From contig CAWBME010000005.1 of the NCBI GenBank assembly GCA_963789825.1, forward strand, positions 1 through 64,000: a DNA stretch of 64,000 nucleotides, in the 5' to 3' direction. The notes below the pieces were generated by a model, which was given only the letters and a program-made list of their open reading frames with translations, had not been told where the DNA came from and did no database searches. This document shows, one piece after another, positions 18,975-28,398 of the stretch. Position 1 is the first letter of the stretch. The number at the start of each line of letters is the position of its first letter. Position numbers and translations under genes: made by a program. This DNA is from PFL42 sp963789825. Lineage in GTDB: Bacteria; Chloroflexota; Anaerolineae; Anaerolineales; E44-bin32.

Positions 18975-19686
18975 CAGCGGGCTGCGACGAGGTCGATCTC
19001 CAGGCGGACGAGGTCCTCCACCGAAGCGACCTGCGGCGGAAGGAACGGGATGTCGACGCCGAAGTCGGCGTACGGCACGGTCAACGAGGCGGTGCCCTCG
19101 ATCCGGTCGGCTGAGACCGGCGTGACGGTGGCATCGAAGGTGACCTGACGGGTCGTGCCCTTGATCGTCAGATCGCCGGTGATCTTGCAGCGGATAGGCC
19201 GTGCCGGGTGTGACCGTCTCGGGCAGGCCTTCGATCTGGGTCGCTGTGAACGTGGCGAACTGGTTCCCTTCCTTGCCGGTCTGCAGGATCGCCTCGTGCA
19301 GGGCGCGGGTTGCGGAATCCGTTGTCGGTCTCGAGGCCGGTCAGGTCGACCTCAACCGGTCCCAACGCCGCTTCGGCCGGGGCGCTGAGATCGAGCGTGA
19401 TCGAACCCGTGACGCCGTCGGTCTCCCCGATGACCGTCTTGGGATTGCCGGATAGCACTTCGTCGACGACGAAGCGGGCAACCGTCTCACCGGCGACGAA
19501 GGTGTAGGTGGCGGGGCCCGCAGCGACCTCGGCGCTCGTCGGCTCCGCCGGGGCGGCTTCGGTTGGCTGCGGCGCGGCGGTCGTCGGCTCGGCGAGCGCA
19601 GCAGGCTCGCCAGTGGAGGCGGCAGGTGCGCACGCCGCGGCTACGGCGGCCAGCAGAAGGATCGCGGATAGTGAACGGAAGCTCAT
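18975..19686 (-). CDS. YceI-like lipoprotein (frame breaks near 19307 and 19183)
   Basis: A lipoprotein signal (SLSAILLLAAVAAACAP) and a Pro/Thr/Ala-rich linker are followed by a YceI-type lipocalin-like domain: TYTFVAGETVARFVVDEVL, GSITLDLS, HEAILQTGKEGNQFATF, LTIKGTTRQVTFDATV, and the ending YADFGVDIPF. YceI proteins bind isoprenoid-like lipids in the envelope. Two extra bases break the frame: one in a CCC run near 19307, one near 19183. Removing both restores a normal domain ending at the TGA at 18975. A TATAAT -10 (complement of 19756-19761) lies upstream. Confidence 0.82.
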
Positions 19687-20109
19687 TGAAGCTCATCTCC
19701 ATGGGGGCCCGGATCGAGTGGATCTGGGCCGTCGGTTTGTGGACAGATTTTGTCGATTATACGGGCGCCTGGCGTCATCTTGGCTTAGAGATTGGTGAGC
19801 CACGGGCGAAGCCCGCCTGACAGCGCCGTCGACCAAGCCAGTGCATGGAGGCGGGTCCGGTCTTGGGGTTTCCCTTGGCGCCCATTCCCCACGCGATCAT
19901 GCCCGCACGCGGAATGACGCCCACGCCACCAAGCGCAGGTCTGCCGGGCAGAGGTGCAGCGCTGGATCTTCCCGGGAATGTGCTGCAACCAGCCGACCTT
20001 GCCCGGTGTTTGTCGATGGTGCAGAATCGATCTGCCGTTGCCGCAAGCCCCGCGGTGGGTGCCACGCGGCCCAGTTCATCTCGGCCGGGATGGATCCTGG
20101 AGGAAGAAC
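19687..20109. other. Spacer between YceI-like and DUF1330 genes
   Basis: The left end holds the -10 element TATAAT for the minus-strand lipoprotein gene (complement of 19756-19761) with a weak -35. Nothing else is recognised; open frames in this stretch look random. Confidence 0.4.
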
Positions 20110-20400
20110 GTGGCTGCCTACGTGATCGTCGACATCGAGGTCACCGACCCGGAATCGTATGAAGAGTACAAGCGCCTGGCGCCGCCGACGTTGGGGCAGT
20201 ACGGAGGACGGTACTTGGCGCGCGGTGGAACGACGGAGGTGCTTGAAGGTTCATGGACCCCTCATCGGCTGGTGATCCTCGAGTTCGAGAACCTGGCTCA
20301 GGCCAAGGCCTGGGTGAACTCAGAGGAGTACCGGCCAGCCCGGATCCTCCGTCAACGGTCGGCTCGCTCCCAAATGGTCGTCATCGAGGGCGCGGTCTAG
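20110..20400 (+). CDS. DUF1330 family protein
   Basis: This 96-residue protein matches the DUF1330 dimeric alpha-beta barrel family: AYVIVDIEVTDPESYEEYK, GGRYLARGGTTEVLEGSW, PHRLVILEFENLAQAKAWV and the ending RSQMVVIEGAV. The family is widespread and has no assigned reaction. The GTG at 20110 is chosen because GGAGG lies seven bases before it and the family normally starts at this point. It stands alone. Confidence 0.88.
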   Translation: MAAYVIVDIEVTDPESYEEYKRLAPPTLGQYGGRYLARGGTTEVLEGSWTPHRLVILEFENLAQAKAWVNSEEYRPARILRQRSARSQMVVIEGAV

Positions 20401-20623
20401 GCCAGAGAGTCTTGGCCCACCCATGGCGGTCCAACGGCACACAGGGCGTCAACCATCGCCTGGCGGTGCTGGTGGCGGTGCTGTGCTGGTCTGCTCATCA
20501 GGCCGCGACAACCGACACTCTGCCGCGAGTCGCGACTGCCAGGCTGCGCCACTCGCCGGCCTCCGGTGGAGCCGCCGCACTCTGCCTGACGGTGGTCCTG
20601 GCTTAGGACTGCTCACCGGTGTC
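20401..20623. other. Spacer without recognised features
   Basis: Nothing is recognised between the DUF1330 stop and the promoter at 20624. Confidence 0.4.
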
Positions 20624-20652
20624 TTGCCGTCAGCGATTGATTGCCGTACAGT
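20624..20652 (+). promoter_or_regulatory. Promoter of the small membrane protein gene
   Basis: TTGCCG (20624-20629) and TACAGT (20647-20652) are spaced by 17 bases, giving a leader of about 48 bases before the ATG at 20707. Confidence 0.55.
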
Positions 20653-20706
20653 ACCCGTGCTGCGAGCTGCCCGTCGCTCGCCCGGGCCGCCAACAGGGAG
20701 CCACCC

Positions 20707-21057
20707 ATGCCAGACCAGGATGTCGATCGCTACCGCAAGATACGCGACCAGCAGCTCCAGGCGCGGGATCCGCTCAAGAAGCAGCGCGTCCTGGATCATG
20801 AAGTCTCCCAGAAGCGCCGCAGAATGACCCAGGGCTTCTCTTTCGGATTGATGTGGCGCGATCTGACGTTCAAGATCCGCTACTCGCTCTTGGGGGGTAT
20901 CATCGGGCTGTTGCTGTTCGTGGTTCTCTCGCTCCTTCTCCCCGAGACGTGGGGAATTTGTCTGGGCGGATTCCTTTTCTTCTTCGCCATTCTCCTGGGG
21001 TTCCTGGTCGGCCGCTACGAAGATTCCTTCGAGGACATTCGGCGGGACCTGCACTGA
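20707..21057 (+). CDS. Small two-helix membrane protein, unknown function
   Basis: The 116-residue protein has a charged, Gln/Arg/Lys-rich N-terminal half (DRYRKIRDQQLQARDPLKKQ), two adjacent membrane helices (LLGGIIGLLLFVVLSLLLP and GICLGGFLFFFAILLGFLVG) and a short acidic tail. The N-terminal half may form a coiled coil. GGGAG precedes the ATG at 20707. No family is recognised. A rho-independent terminator lies 270 bases after the stop. Confidence 0.65.
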   Translation: MPDQDVDRYRKIRDQQLQARDPLKKQRVLDHEVSQKRRRMTQGFSFGLMWRDLTFKIRYSLLGGIIGLLLFVVLSLLLPETWGICLGGFLFFFAILLGFLVGRYEDSFEDIRRDLH

Positions 21058-21326
21058 TCCGCCTATGCTGCCCGCTCGCGCCACCCCCGCGGCAAGGGCG
21101 GATCGGGATACCGGGCGGGCGTAGGTCCGCAGGATTGAGCGCGCGGGAAGCGGCCAGGGCAGGGTGGCGCACTGGCAAGCAGCGAAGAACCCGTCCAGGC
21201 CTACTCCTGGAATTGTCGTCGGGGGCTTGCTGGCCGCGACGCTGATCGGGTGCAACCGCACGCCCACAGGGGAGCCACTGTCTCCTGGCCCGAGCCCAGC
21301 CGGCGAAGTTGACCCTGTGGTTCCGC
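21058..21326. other. Spacer upstream of terminator
   Basis: One short frame from GTG 21164 carries a lipobox-like VVGGLLAATLIGC, but it runs through the terminator at 21327, so it is not called as a gene. Nothing else is seen. Confidence 0.35.
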
Positions 21327-21370
21327 CGGGGAGAGGTTCCAGGCTCGAACCTCTCCCCGCTTTCTTTCAT
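21327..21370 (+). terminator. Rho-independent terminator
   Basis: CGGGGAGAGGTTC (21327-21339) pairs perfectly with GAACCTCTCCCCG (21347-21359) across a 7-base loop and is followed by CTTTCTTTCATTT. It probably ends the transcript from the promoter at 20624. Confidence 0.8.
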
Positions 21371-21403
21371 TTGAGCCGGTAGCCTGAGATGTGAACCCCC
21401 GGC

Positions 21404-22348
21404 TCACGCCTTCGGGTGCGCGCGGTACCAATCGAGCGTGGCTGCAATGGCCTGGGCGAGCGGCGTGGCGCGCACGCCGAACGTTGCCTCGAAGTGGCTG
21501 CTGTCGACGACGAACGGCTTCTCGAACTCGTACATCATCTCGACCGTCTCGCGGGCTCCGGGGATGAACAGCCCAGCCATGCGCATCATCCCCTTGCTGA
21601 CCGAAGAGACGCGTGGCTCTGTGCCCAGCTGCTCGAAGATCATCGCCGCGAACTCGCGTTGCGTGATGGTGGGGCGGTCATTCGGGACGTGCCAGGCCTT
21701 CCCCAGTGCCTCCTCGCGTTCGCCAAGGACAACCAGCGCCCGGCCGAAGTCGGCGATGTAGGTGGCGGTGTGCGGGACGTCGAGGTTGCCGGCGAAACTG
21801 GCGGCCTTGCCAGCCATGGCCGGGTAGAAGACGCGGCTGCCGTGGGAGGAATCGAGGACCCACGGGCCGAAGAAGTCCGAGCCGCGGCCGATGGTGACCT
21901 GCACCCTGCCGTCCTGGTGGGCGGCAAGCGCCGTCTGCGTCAGGGAGGCGCGCACCATGCCCTTGCGCGTGTGCGCCGCGAGCGGGAAATCCTCGCTCAA
22001 CGGAACGCCGTCCTGTCGGCCGTAGGCGTACAGGTTTTCCGCCAGGACGAGCCGGGTTGACGTGCCGGCCAGGCCTTCGAGGATGGCGGCCTGGAGCGGC
22101 GGGAACTTCTGCGGCCACTCGTGGTAGTGCGGCTGTGCGCATTGATAGGCGGCGGATGCGCCCTGCGTCACGCGACGGACGAAGGTGGGGTCGTAGAGAT
22201 CGCCGGCGATCACCTCGACCCCGGCCGGGGTCTCGGCCATCTTGCCGCTGCGGCTGACCATGCGCACCGAGCGGCCGCGGGCGAGCAGCTCCTGCATCAC
22301 CGCCCGTCCGAGCGGGCCCGTGCCGAATACGACATGTACCTGCGACAT
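21404..22348 (-). CDS. NAD(P)-dependent epimerase/dehydratase-like protein
   Basis: This 314-residue short-chain-type protein has the Rossmann loop HVVFGTGPLGRAVMQELLARG, a GDLYDP segment after the second strand, and NLYAYG, which replaces the usual YxxxK region, so it may be an atypical reductase or non-catalytic NAD-binding protein. The ATG at 22348 follows AAGGAG. It lies 58 bases downstream of the TetR gene on the same strand and is probably controlled by it. The substrate is unknown. Confidence 0.75.
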   Translation of the reverse strand: MSQVHVVFGTGPLGRAVMQELLARGRSVRMVSRSGKMAETPAGVEVIAGDLYDPTFVRRVTQGASAAYQCAQPHYHEWPQKFPPLQAAILEGLAGTSTRLVLAENLYAYGRQDGVPLSEDFPLAAHTRKGMVRASLTQTALAAHQDGRVQVTIGRGSDFFGPWVLDSSHGSRVFYPAMAGKAASFAGNLDVPHTATYIADFGRALVVLGEREEALGKAWHVPNDRPTITQREFAAMIFEQLGTEPRVSSVSKGMMRMAGLFIPGARETVEMMYEFEKPFVVDSSHFEATFGVRATPLAQAIAATLDWYRAHPKA

Positions 22349-22406
22349 CAGTCTTGCTCCTTGTGAAGTTGGGGTTAGGGTTGTCCGCTGGAAGCGTCCG
22401 GCGGCG

Positions 22407-23142
22407 TCAGCGTGGCGGTGGGCGTCCTTCCTCGGAAGCGAGGCGCAGGCCGAGCTGGCGCAGGAAGGCCTCGAGTTCGTAGCGGTAGAAGGCCTTCTCC
22501 GTCGCCGACGAGCGGCTGGATGTGGTGGAAGAGCTCGAGCATGACCATGCCGTGGATGCGTGCCCAGCCGCTCATGAGCAGGGCCAGCAGGGCATCGGGC
22601 ATCTCGATCCCGGAGAGCTGCTTCCAGGCGCAGATTGCGTGGTGGGTCTCGGCAGGGACATCGACATACGCCGCCGGGATCTGCAGGTCCCCGGCCTGGT
22701 GCGCTTCGAGGAAGCAGGCGAACAGGCCGAGGAAGGGCCGGCGGGCGAGCGGGATGGTGATGTCGGCTGGCGCGACGTAGCCGGGGATCGGGTTGCCGTA
22801 GATCAGTTGGAAGTCCACCGGGTGCGCGATCGCCCAGGTTCGGTAGGCGAGGCACTGCGCCATTGCCCGATCGGCGGGTGGCGCCGCCGGGACAGCGGAG
22901 TCGGCCGCCTGCATGGCCACGCCCAGGTCGGTGAAGGAGTCGATGATCAGGGCGGTGATCAGGTCGTCAAGATGGGGGAAGTAGTTGTAGATCGCCGGGG
23001 CGGTGACGCCGAGCTCGCGGGCGATGCCGCGCAGCGTCAGCCCGGCCGTGCCGCGCTCGGCCATCTGGTGCCGTGCGGCCGCCTTGATCGTTTCCTGTCG
23101 GATGGCAGGTCGGGGCGAGCTCTTGCGCTGCGTGCTGGGCAT
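22407..23142 (-). CDS. TetR/AcrR-family repressor (frame break near 22497)
   Basis: The N-terminal helix-turn-helix is clear: RQETIKAAARHQMAERG, LTLRGIARELGVTAPAIYNY, FPHLDDLITALI. A ligand-binding helical domain follows. One extra base near 22497 changes the ending; removing it gives EKAFYRYELEAFLRQLGLRL, a normal TetR C-terminus, stopping at 22407. The ATG at 23142 lies 17 bases from a perfect operator that covers the promoter -10, so the gene is almost certainly autorepressed. The epimerase gene downstream is the likely target. Confidence 0.9.
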
Positions 23143-23158
23143 GGTCACCTTCGGTATT

Positions 23159-23196
23159 TACACTGTAAATATACAGTGTATATCCCTGGATGTCAA
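23159..23196 (-). promoter_or_regulatory. TetR promoter with overlapping operator
   Basis: On the minus strand, TTGACA (complement of 23191-23196) and TATATT (complement of 23168-23173) are spaced by 17 bases. The dyad TACACTGTA-N4-TACAGTGTA (23159-23180) covers the -10 element and the start point. The layout is typical of an autorepressed TetR gene. Confidence 0.85.
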
Positions 23197-23360
23197 GGGG
23201 GAGTGATCCTGCGGGTGGGGAGCTCCACGCGAGCCGCGCAAGGCTGGGAGGGCTGGGCTGGCCCCCGGGTGTCTGCCCGGTGTGCCAGGGTTCATGGACG
23301 GGGTGTACGCGGAGGGTGTGTGGGGTGGGAGCGGAAGGCCGGGAGGATCGAGCGCGGGCA

Positions 23361-24384
23361 TCAGCCCTGGGCGTTGTAGTCCACAAACCGGCTCTGGCAG
23401 GTCCCGTCGGGGGCCAGGTCGAGCAGGCACGTAGCCAGGTGGGAAGTGCATGTAATCGCCCATCCACCACTTGCCGCAGATGGCGCCGCCGCCGACGTAG
23501 GTCACGCCGAGGTACTCCAGCCGCTCATGCTGATGACTGTGGCCGCTCAGGCACAGGCGCACGTTGGGATGCTGGTGAAACAGCTCGACCAGGCGGCGGG
23601 CGTCGATGTGGACCCAGGCGCCGGGGACGAGCCAGTTGCCGCTGGCTTCGTTGTCGCCGTCCAGCAACTCGCCGGCGCTCAGGATCGGGATGTGGGACAG
23701 GATCGCCACCGGGCGTTCGGGGTCGGATTGTGCCAACTGCTGCTTCAGCCACTCGAACTGGGTGTCGTCGAGGCGTCCGGTGTAGGGCATATCGCCGTAG
23801 GGATCACCGGCCTCCAACGTGGGGCGATGTGTGCTGTCGAGGGCGTAGAACTGCCACTCTCCCAGCGCGAAGGCGTAATACGGGCCGGGCAGCCCGAGCG
23901 CCTCGATCGCCCATGCCTTGCCGTAGCGAGGATTTCTTCGAGTGTCGGCTCCGCAAGACCCCAGCCCCACACGTCGTGGTTGCCGATGACGCTGTAGATC
24001 GGAAGGTCCGTCCCCGCCTGCATCGTCTGGTTGAAGGCCTCCCACTCCGCGACGACCTCCGACTTCGGCGTTTGGAGCGCATCCATGATCGAGTTGCCGG
24101 CGTTCAGGATCGCCTGCACAGCGGGCCGCTGCTGGTGCATGTGATCCAACGCCCGCTGCAGACCACCAAGGGCAACCTCGCTTGGCAACAGATGAACGTC
24201 CGAGATCAGCGCCAGGTGCAGTGGAGCGGAACCCAGCGGAGAGTCCCCGGCAGGCCGCCAGCATTCCGCCGGCAGTGAGTGTGCCGGCGGCACGCAGGAA
24301 GGCGCGGCGGTTGAGCAGCAGCGCGACTGATCGAGGTCTCTCCACCGGCGCGTGCCCGCTGGGCGGATCCGACGGCCGGCGCAT
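23361..24384 (-). CDS. Tat-exported metallophosphoesterase (three frame breaks)
   Basis: The N-terminus is a twin-arginine signal with lipobox (NRRAFLRAAGTLTAGG then MLAAC). The calcineurin-like domain has LALISDVHLLPSEVALGG, VIGNHDVWGWG, ILSHIPILSAG and LCLSGHSHQHERL, which supply the dimetal ligands. The end reads DLAPDGTCQSRFVDYNAQG. Frame breaks lie near 24250 (one extra base), 23935 (one missing base) and 23430 (one extra C). The corrected protein is about 340 residues. It acts outside the cytoplasm on an unknown phosphoester. The ATG at 24384 begins one base after the methyltransferase stop. Confidence 0.85.
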
Positions 24385-24385
24385 T

Positions 24386-25118
24386 TCAGACTCGCTCCAA
24401 CACCCAGACGTGGGACAGCCCAAGCTGACGGAGCGGAGTGCGCTCCAGGGCGTGCAGTGCCGCGCGCAGGGCCCTTCCCAGGCGAGGCCAGCGAGCGATG
24501 ATGTTGTCGTAGGCGCCGAAGATGATCGTTGTGGTGACCGGGTGGAGCGGCAGACCGGCCACCAGCCGCCGCAGATCTGCCGACGAGTAGACCCGCACGT
24601 GCGGCGCCAGGCGGTTGCGCCAGCGCCGCGGCAGGTAGTTGACCAGGGGGACATTGCCGAAGTGGTAGCGGCCGCGCCAATACCACGCCGTGCGTCTCGA
24701 AGGGATAGCCCCGGTTGGGGACGAACAGCACCAGTCGCCCGCCAGGGCGCAGCAGGCGCGCCATCTCGGCCAGCGCCGCTCGGTCGTCGGCAACGTGCTC
24801 GAGCACTTCGTGCGAAAGGATCAGGTCGAAGGTGGCAGACGGGAGGGGAAGCGCTTCGCCGGCGGCGTTGACGACCGGCGCCGCCGCCTTCGCCTGCGCC
24901 GCGCGCTCGAAGTCATACTCGACGCCGACGGCCTGTCGGGCGTGCTCGGCGAGCGGCCGCAAATACAAACCGACACCGCAGCCGTTGTCGAGCACGCGTC
25001 CCGCCAGCCGCTCGCCCGCCGCGGTCTGGATCATCTGCCAGCGTCGATCCTGCCCGGCGCGCCAGACGTAGGACGGCTCGCCCAGGACGGCAGCCTTGGG
25101 GCGCTCGGCCTCACTCAT
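24386..25118 (-). CDS. SAM-dependent methyltransferase (frame break near 24683)
   Basis: This class I methyltransferase of about 243 residues has the SAM-binding VLDNGCGVGLYLRPLAEHA, the acidic end of the second strand in VGVEYDFERA, and LILSHEVLEHVADDRAALAE. One extra G near 24683 breaks the frame inside ETHGV-YWRGRYHFGNVPLV; after it the second half is normal. The acceptor is unknown. Its start overlaps the preceding flavin-barrel gene stop by 8 bases, so it belongs to the quinone/ABC gene run. Confidence 0.85.
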
Positions 25119-25578
25119 CCAGTTGCCATTCCTGCTGGAAGCCGAAGCCCTGGCGGTTGTCGATGCGGCGGATCCAGCTGGGCTGGAAGCGATAGGGCGC
25201 GGCGGATTCGACCGCCTGCGTCAGGTCGGCGGCGAACGGGAAGCGCCGCAGGTAGAGCTGGAGGGCGCGCGGCGCCTCGGCCTCACTCAGCCGGCGCGCT
25301 CGCCCGCGCATCTGTAATCCGCGCAGCGCCCGCCAGTCTTCCACGGCTGGGTATAGGCCGACGCCGCAGCGCGGGTCCGCCTGCAGGTTGTGGCTGTGTT
25401 GGCTGGAAGGATCGGAGAGGAAGATCAGCGCCAGTTCGTCGGCGGCGAAGAACAGGGGTGTGGCGCGCGGTGCGCCGTCGGGGTCGAGCGTCGCCAGGGT
25501 GAGTGCCGGGGTCTCCTCCAGCAGCTCCAGCAGAGCGGCGCGGTCGGGCTCGGCGAAGCCGGCCGTCGATCCGGTCAC
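25111..25578 (-). CDS. Pyridoxamine-phosphate-oxidase-like split-barrel flavoprotein
   Basis: The 155-residue protein fits the FMN/F420-binding split barrel: ALTLATLDPDGAPRATPLFF, LIFLSDPSSQHSHNLQADP and LRGLQMRGRARRL, ending with SWIRRIDNRQGFG. Such proteins reduce or protect small molecules with a flavin or deazaflavin cofactor, or bind heme; I cannot tell which. The ATG at 25578 overlaps the ubiX stop by four bases. Confidence 0.8.
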   Translation of the reverse strand: MTGSTAGFAEPDRAALLELLEETPALTLATLDPDGAPRATPLFFAADELALIFLSDPSSQHSHNLQADPRCGVGLYPAVEDWRALRGLQMRGRARRLSEAEAPRALQLYLRRFPFAADLTQAVESAAPYRFQPSWIRRIDNRQGFGFQQEWQLDE

Positions 25579-26147
25579 AGCCCCTGCCAGGTGCGATAGG
25601 CGTCGTTGTCGATTCCCAGTCGCTGCAGCGCTCGTCCGACCGTGGCTTGCACCATGTCGTCGAGCGACTGCGGATGGTCATAGAACGACGGCAGCGGGGG
25701 GAAGATGATCGCTCCGGCACGGGCGGCCAGGTCCATCAGGCGCAGGTGGCCACGGTGCAGCGGCGTCTCCCGCACCATCAGCAGCAGCGGCCGGCCCTCC
25801 TTCAAACAGACGTCGGCCGCCCGCCCGATCAGGTCATCGGCGTAGCTGTTGGCTACCGCCGAGAGCGTCTTGACCGAGCACGGCGCGATCAGCATGCCCT
25901 GCGTGATGAAGGAACCGGAGGCGATCGATGCGCCGATGTCTTGCGGGGCGTGCACCACGCTGGCCAGCGCCTCGACCTCGCTCACCTTGTGGTCGGTTTC
26001 CTGGTGGATGGTGACCCGTGCTGCCGGACTGAGCACCAGATGGGTTTCGACGTCCAGCGAGCGCAGCGTCTCGAGGCTGCGGATGCCGTAGATCGCGCCC
26101 GAGGCGCCGGTGATGGCGACGATGATCCGCCGTCGTGATGTCTCCAC
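25575..26147 (-). CDS. ubiX: Flavin prenyltransferase UbiX
   Basis: UbiX makes prenylated FMN, the cofactor of UbiD decarboxylases. The 190-residue protein has the FMN loop IIVAITGASGAIYGIRSLE, the central FITQGMLIAPCSVKTLSAVA, and RPLLLMVRETPLHRGHL, followed by IFPPLPSFYDHPQSLDDMV. A matching UbiD lies 10 kb away at 36472. It follows ubiE by 17 bases. The GTG at 26147 is the only start that gives the family's usual N-terminus. Confidence 0.95.
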   Translation of the reverse strand: METSRRRIIVAITGASGAIYGIRSLETLRSLDVETHLVLSPAARVTIHQETDHKVSEVEALASVVHAPQDIGASIASGSFITQGMLIAPCSVKTLSAVANSYADDLIGRAADVCLKEGRPLLLMVRETPLHRGHLRLMDLAARAGAIIFPPLPSFYDHPQSLDDMVQATVGRALQRLGIDNDAYRTWQGL

Positions 26148-26164
26148 GTGGATGGGGTCTCCTC

Positions 26165-26872
26165 TCAGCCGGGCTTGCTCGCCCAGTGGATGGCGACCGT
26201 GCCCAGCATCCTGCGCACGTACCCGGCCTGGGAAAGCCCGGCGGCGGTGAGGCGTGCAGCCAGCGCCTCGGCCTGCAGAAAACGTTCGGTTGAATCGGGC
26301 AGGTAATTGTACGCCTCGGGATCCCTCGCAACCCAGCGGCCGAGCAGCGGGATGACGACATGCAGGTGGAAGCGCAGCAGCGGCCGCATCCATCCGGAGC
26401 GAGGCGGTGTGGTGTCCAGGCAGACCAGCCTGCCGCCACGGCGCAGCAGGCGTGCTTGCTCGGCGAGCGCCAGCGGCACATCGCTGACGTTGCGCAGCAG
26501 GAAGCCGCTCACCACCCCGTCGAAGGTGCCGGCGGCGAAGGGCAGGCGCAAGGCGTCGGCCATCACCCAGCCCGTCCGGTCGCCGCCGGGGCGCTGCCGG
26601 CCAACCCGCATCATGGGCAGGCTGAAATCGGCTGCCGTCGGGCGCGCCGTGGGTTGCTGGCGCAGCACCTCGAACGAAAGGTCCCCGGTTCCTGCACCCA
26701 GATCCAGCACGCGCGCCCCGGGCGTCAGCGACAGCCGCCGTACCGCTTCGCGCCGCCAGCGGCGGTCCTGCCCGAAGGTCATCAGCCGGTTGAGCAGGTC
26801 GTAGCGTCCGGCGATGCGATCGAACATGCGGGCGACATAGGCGGCGCGGGCGCTCCCGCTCAGGTCAGCCAT
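26165..26872 (-). CDS. ubiE: UbiE/MenG-type quinone methyltransferase
   Basis: This 235-residue SAM enzyme methylates demethylmenaquinone-type rings at the last step of menaquinone synthesis. It shows the family N-terminus MFDRIAGRYDLLNRLMTFGQ, the SAM loop RVLDLGAGTGDLSFEVL, ADALRLPFAAGTFDGVVSGF with LLRNVSD, and the C-terminal YNYLPDSTERF. It lies between an ABC permease gene and ubiX in one minus-strand run. Confidence 0.92.
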   Translation of the reverse strand: MADLSGSARAAYVARMFDRIAGRYDLLNRLMTFGQDRRWRREAVRRLSLTPGARVLDLGAGTGDLSFEVLRQQPTARPTAADFSLPMMRVGRQRPGGDRTGWVMADALRLPFAAGTFDGVVSGFLLRNVSDVPLALAEQARLLRRGGRLVCLDTTPPRSGWMRPLLRFHLHVVIPLLGRWVARDPEAYNYLPDSTERFLQAEALAARLTAAGLSQAGYVRRMLGTVAIHWASKPG

Positions 26873-26887
26873 GACGACGCCTTGGGA

Positions 26888-27628
26888 TCACGCCGCGTAC
26901 TGCCAGCGGCACAGACGGCGCTGGGCGGCGTCAACCACCAGGTATAGCCCGAGGCCGAGCAGACTCATGGCGATCACCCCGGCGTACATGCGCGGGTAGT
27001 CGAAGAGCGTGCTGCCATGCAGGTAGATGTAGTAGCCCAGCCCCTGTTGCGTGGCGAAGAGCTCGGCCACGTAGAGCACCGCCACGGCGGTGCCGATCGA
27101 CTGGCGCAGGCCGGTCAGGATGGCCGGCAGGCTGGCGGGCAGGTACACGAAACGAAACAGGCCGCGCCGACCGGCGCCCAGGCTGCGCACCGAGAACAGC
27201 AGTTCAGGGCGCAGCCCGGCGGCCTGGTCGCGCACCAGGACCAGGATCTGGAAGAACAGGATCAGGAAGATCACGGCAATCTTGGTCAGGTCGCCGATGC
27301 CGAAGAACAGCAGCAGCACCGGGACCAAGACGACCTTGGGGATCGGGAACAGCAGGTAGACGAAGGGCGAGAACCAGCGGTCGGCGCGCGCCGATTGTCC
27401 GAGGATGATGCCCAGCGGCACCGCTGCCAGCACCGCCAGCGCGGTCGAGGCGACGACGCGCCACAGACTGACCAACAGATGGCCGCCCAGCTCGCCCGGC
27501 AGCTCGGTGATCGTGATCCACAGCACCTCGAACGGCGAGGGTAGGATCGGACGGTCGACGACGGCCGCCAGCACTGCCCAGAGCAGCACCAGCACCACCG
27601 CCGCCAGCACGATCTCCCGGCGCCTCAT
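26888..27628 (-). CDS. ABC transporter permease (nitrate/sulfonate/NMT1-type)
   Basis: The 246-residue inner-membrane permease has about six helices and the EAA-like loop SVRSLGAGRRGLFRFVYLPA with LPAILTGLRQSIGTA, typical of the SsuC/TauC/ThiX-like class. It overlaps the ATPase gene by 4 bases. Transported substrate is unknown; the setting among quinone genes hints at an aromatic precursor, but that is inference. Confidence 0.9.
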   Translation of the reverse strand: MRRREIVLAAVVLVLLWAVLAAVVDRPILPSPFEVLWITITELPGELGGHLLVSLWRVVASTALAVLAAVPLGIILGQSARADRWFSPFVYLLFPIPKVVLVPVLLLFFGIGDLTKIAVIFLILFFQILVLVRDQAAGLRPELLFSVRSLGAGRRGLFRFVYLPASLPAILTGLRQSIGTAVAVLYVAELFATQQGLGYYIYLHGSTLFDYPRMYAGVIAMSLLGLGLYLVVDAAQRRLCRWQYAA

Positions 27629-28398
27629 GTCACGAGCTCCAGCGCCGCCCTGAGACTGGCGCAGGCCTGGTCGTAGGCGGCCGTCCCGCGGTGGGCCGGT
27701 ACGCCGCCGCCCGGGTTGTCGATCACCTGCGGCTGTCGGTGTGGAGGGCGGCCCAGCACCAGCACGCGTTGGCCGAGCAAGGCCGCCTCTTCGATGGCGT
27801 GCGTGACCAACACCAGCGTCAGGCCTCGTTCCTGACGAAGCTGCATCGTCAGGTCCTGCAAGTCCTGGCGCGTCGGCGCGTCGAGCGAGGCGAAGGGCTC
27901 ATCCATCAGCAGCAAGTCAGGGCTGAGCGCCAAGGTCCGGGCAATCGCCGTGCGCTGGCGCTGGCCACCCGAGATCTGCCCGGGGTAGCTCTCGGCGACC
28001 GCCTCCAGCCCGAGGCGCTGCAGCCAGGCCCCGACGTGTTGATCGATGTCCTTGACCACCTCGTCGCGCGGGGCGTGTCTCCCGTCCGGGCCGTAGAAGC
28101 CGCGCAGGCGCAGGCCGAGCCGAACGTTGGCGCGCACCGTGGCCCAGGGCAGCAGACCGTAGTCCTGCAGGATCAATCCGGTGCGCGGGCGAGGACGGCG
28201 CAGGACCTCGCCGCCGACCTGCACCTCCCCCGAAGTGGGGAGCTGCAAGCCGGCCAGCAGGTAGAGCAGGCTGCTCTTGCCGCAGCCGGAGGGCCCGAGA
28301 ACCGCCCACGACTCGCCGCGCGCCGCCTGCCAGCTATAGCCCTCGAAGAGCGGCGGCTGGCCACGGTAGGCGAAGGTCAGATCGTTCAACTTGATCAC
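27625..28398 (-). CDS. ABC transporter ATP-binding protein
   Basis: This 257-residue ATPase energises the adjacent permease. It has Walker A GPSGCGKSS, Q loop LILQDYGLLPW, a signature ISGGQRQR where the usual first residue is Leu, Walker B LLLMDEPFASLD, and the switch His in VTHAIEEA. It belongs to the SsuB/TauB-like group. The binding protein gene lies 364 bases upstream, beyond a repeat-containing spacer. Confidence 0.92.
   Translation of the reverse strand: MIKLNDLTFAYRGQPPLFEGYSWQAARGESWAVLGPSGCGKSSLLYLLAGLQLPTSGEVQVGGEVLRRPRPRTGLILQDYGLLPWATVRANVRLGLRLRGFYGPDGRHAPRDEVVKDIDQHVGAWLQRLGLEAVAESYPGQISGGQRQRTAIARTLALSPDLLLMDEPFASLDAPTRQDLQDLTMQLRQERGLTLVLVTHAIEEAALLGQRVLVLGRPPHRQPQVIDNPGGGVPAHRGTAAYDQACASLRAALELVT

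Noticed and set aside
21164..21382. Small lipoprotein gene with lipobox ATLIGC
   Set aside because: The frame runs through a strong rho-independent terminator and its second half is proline-rich noise.
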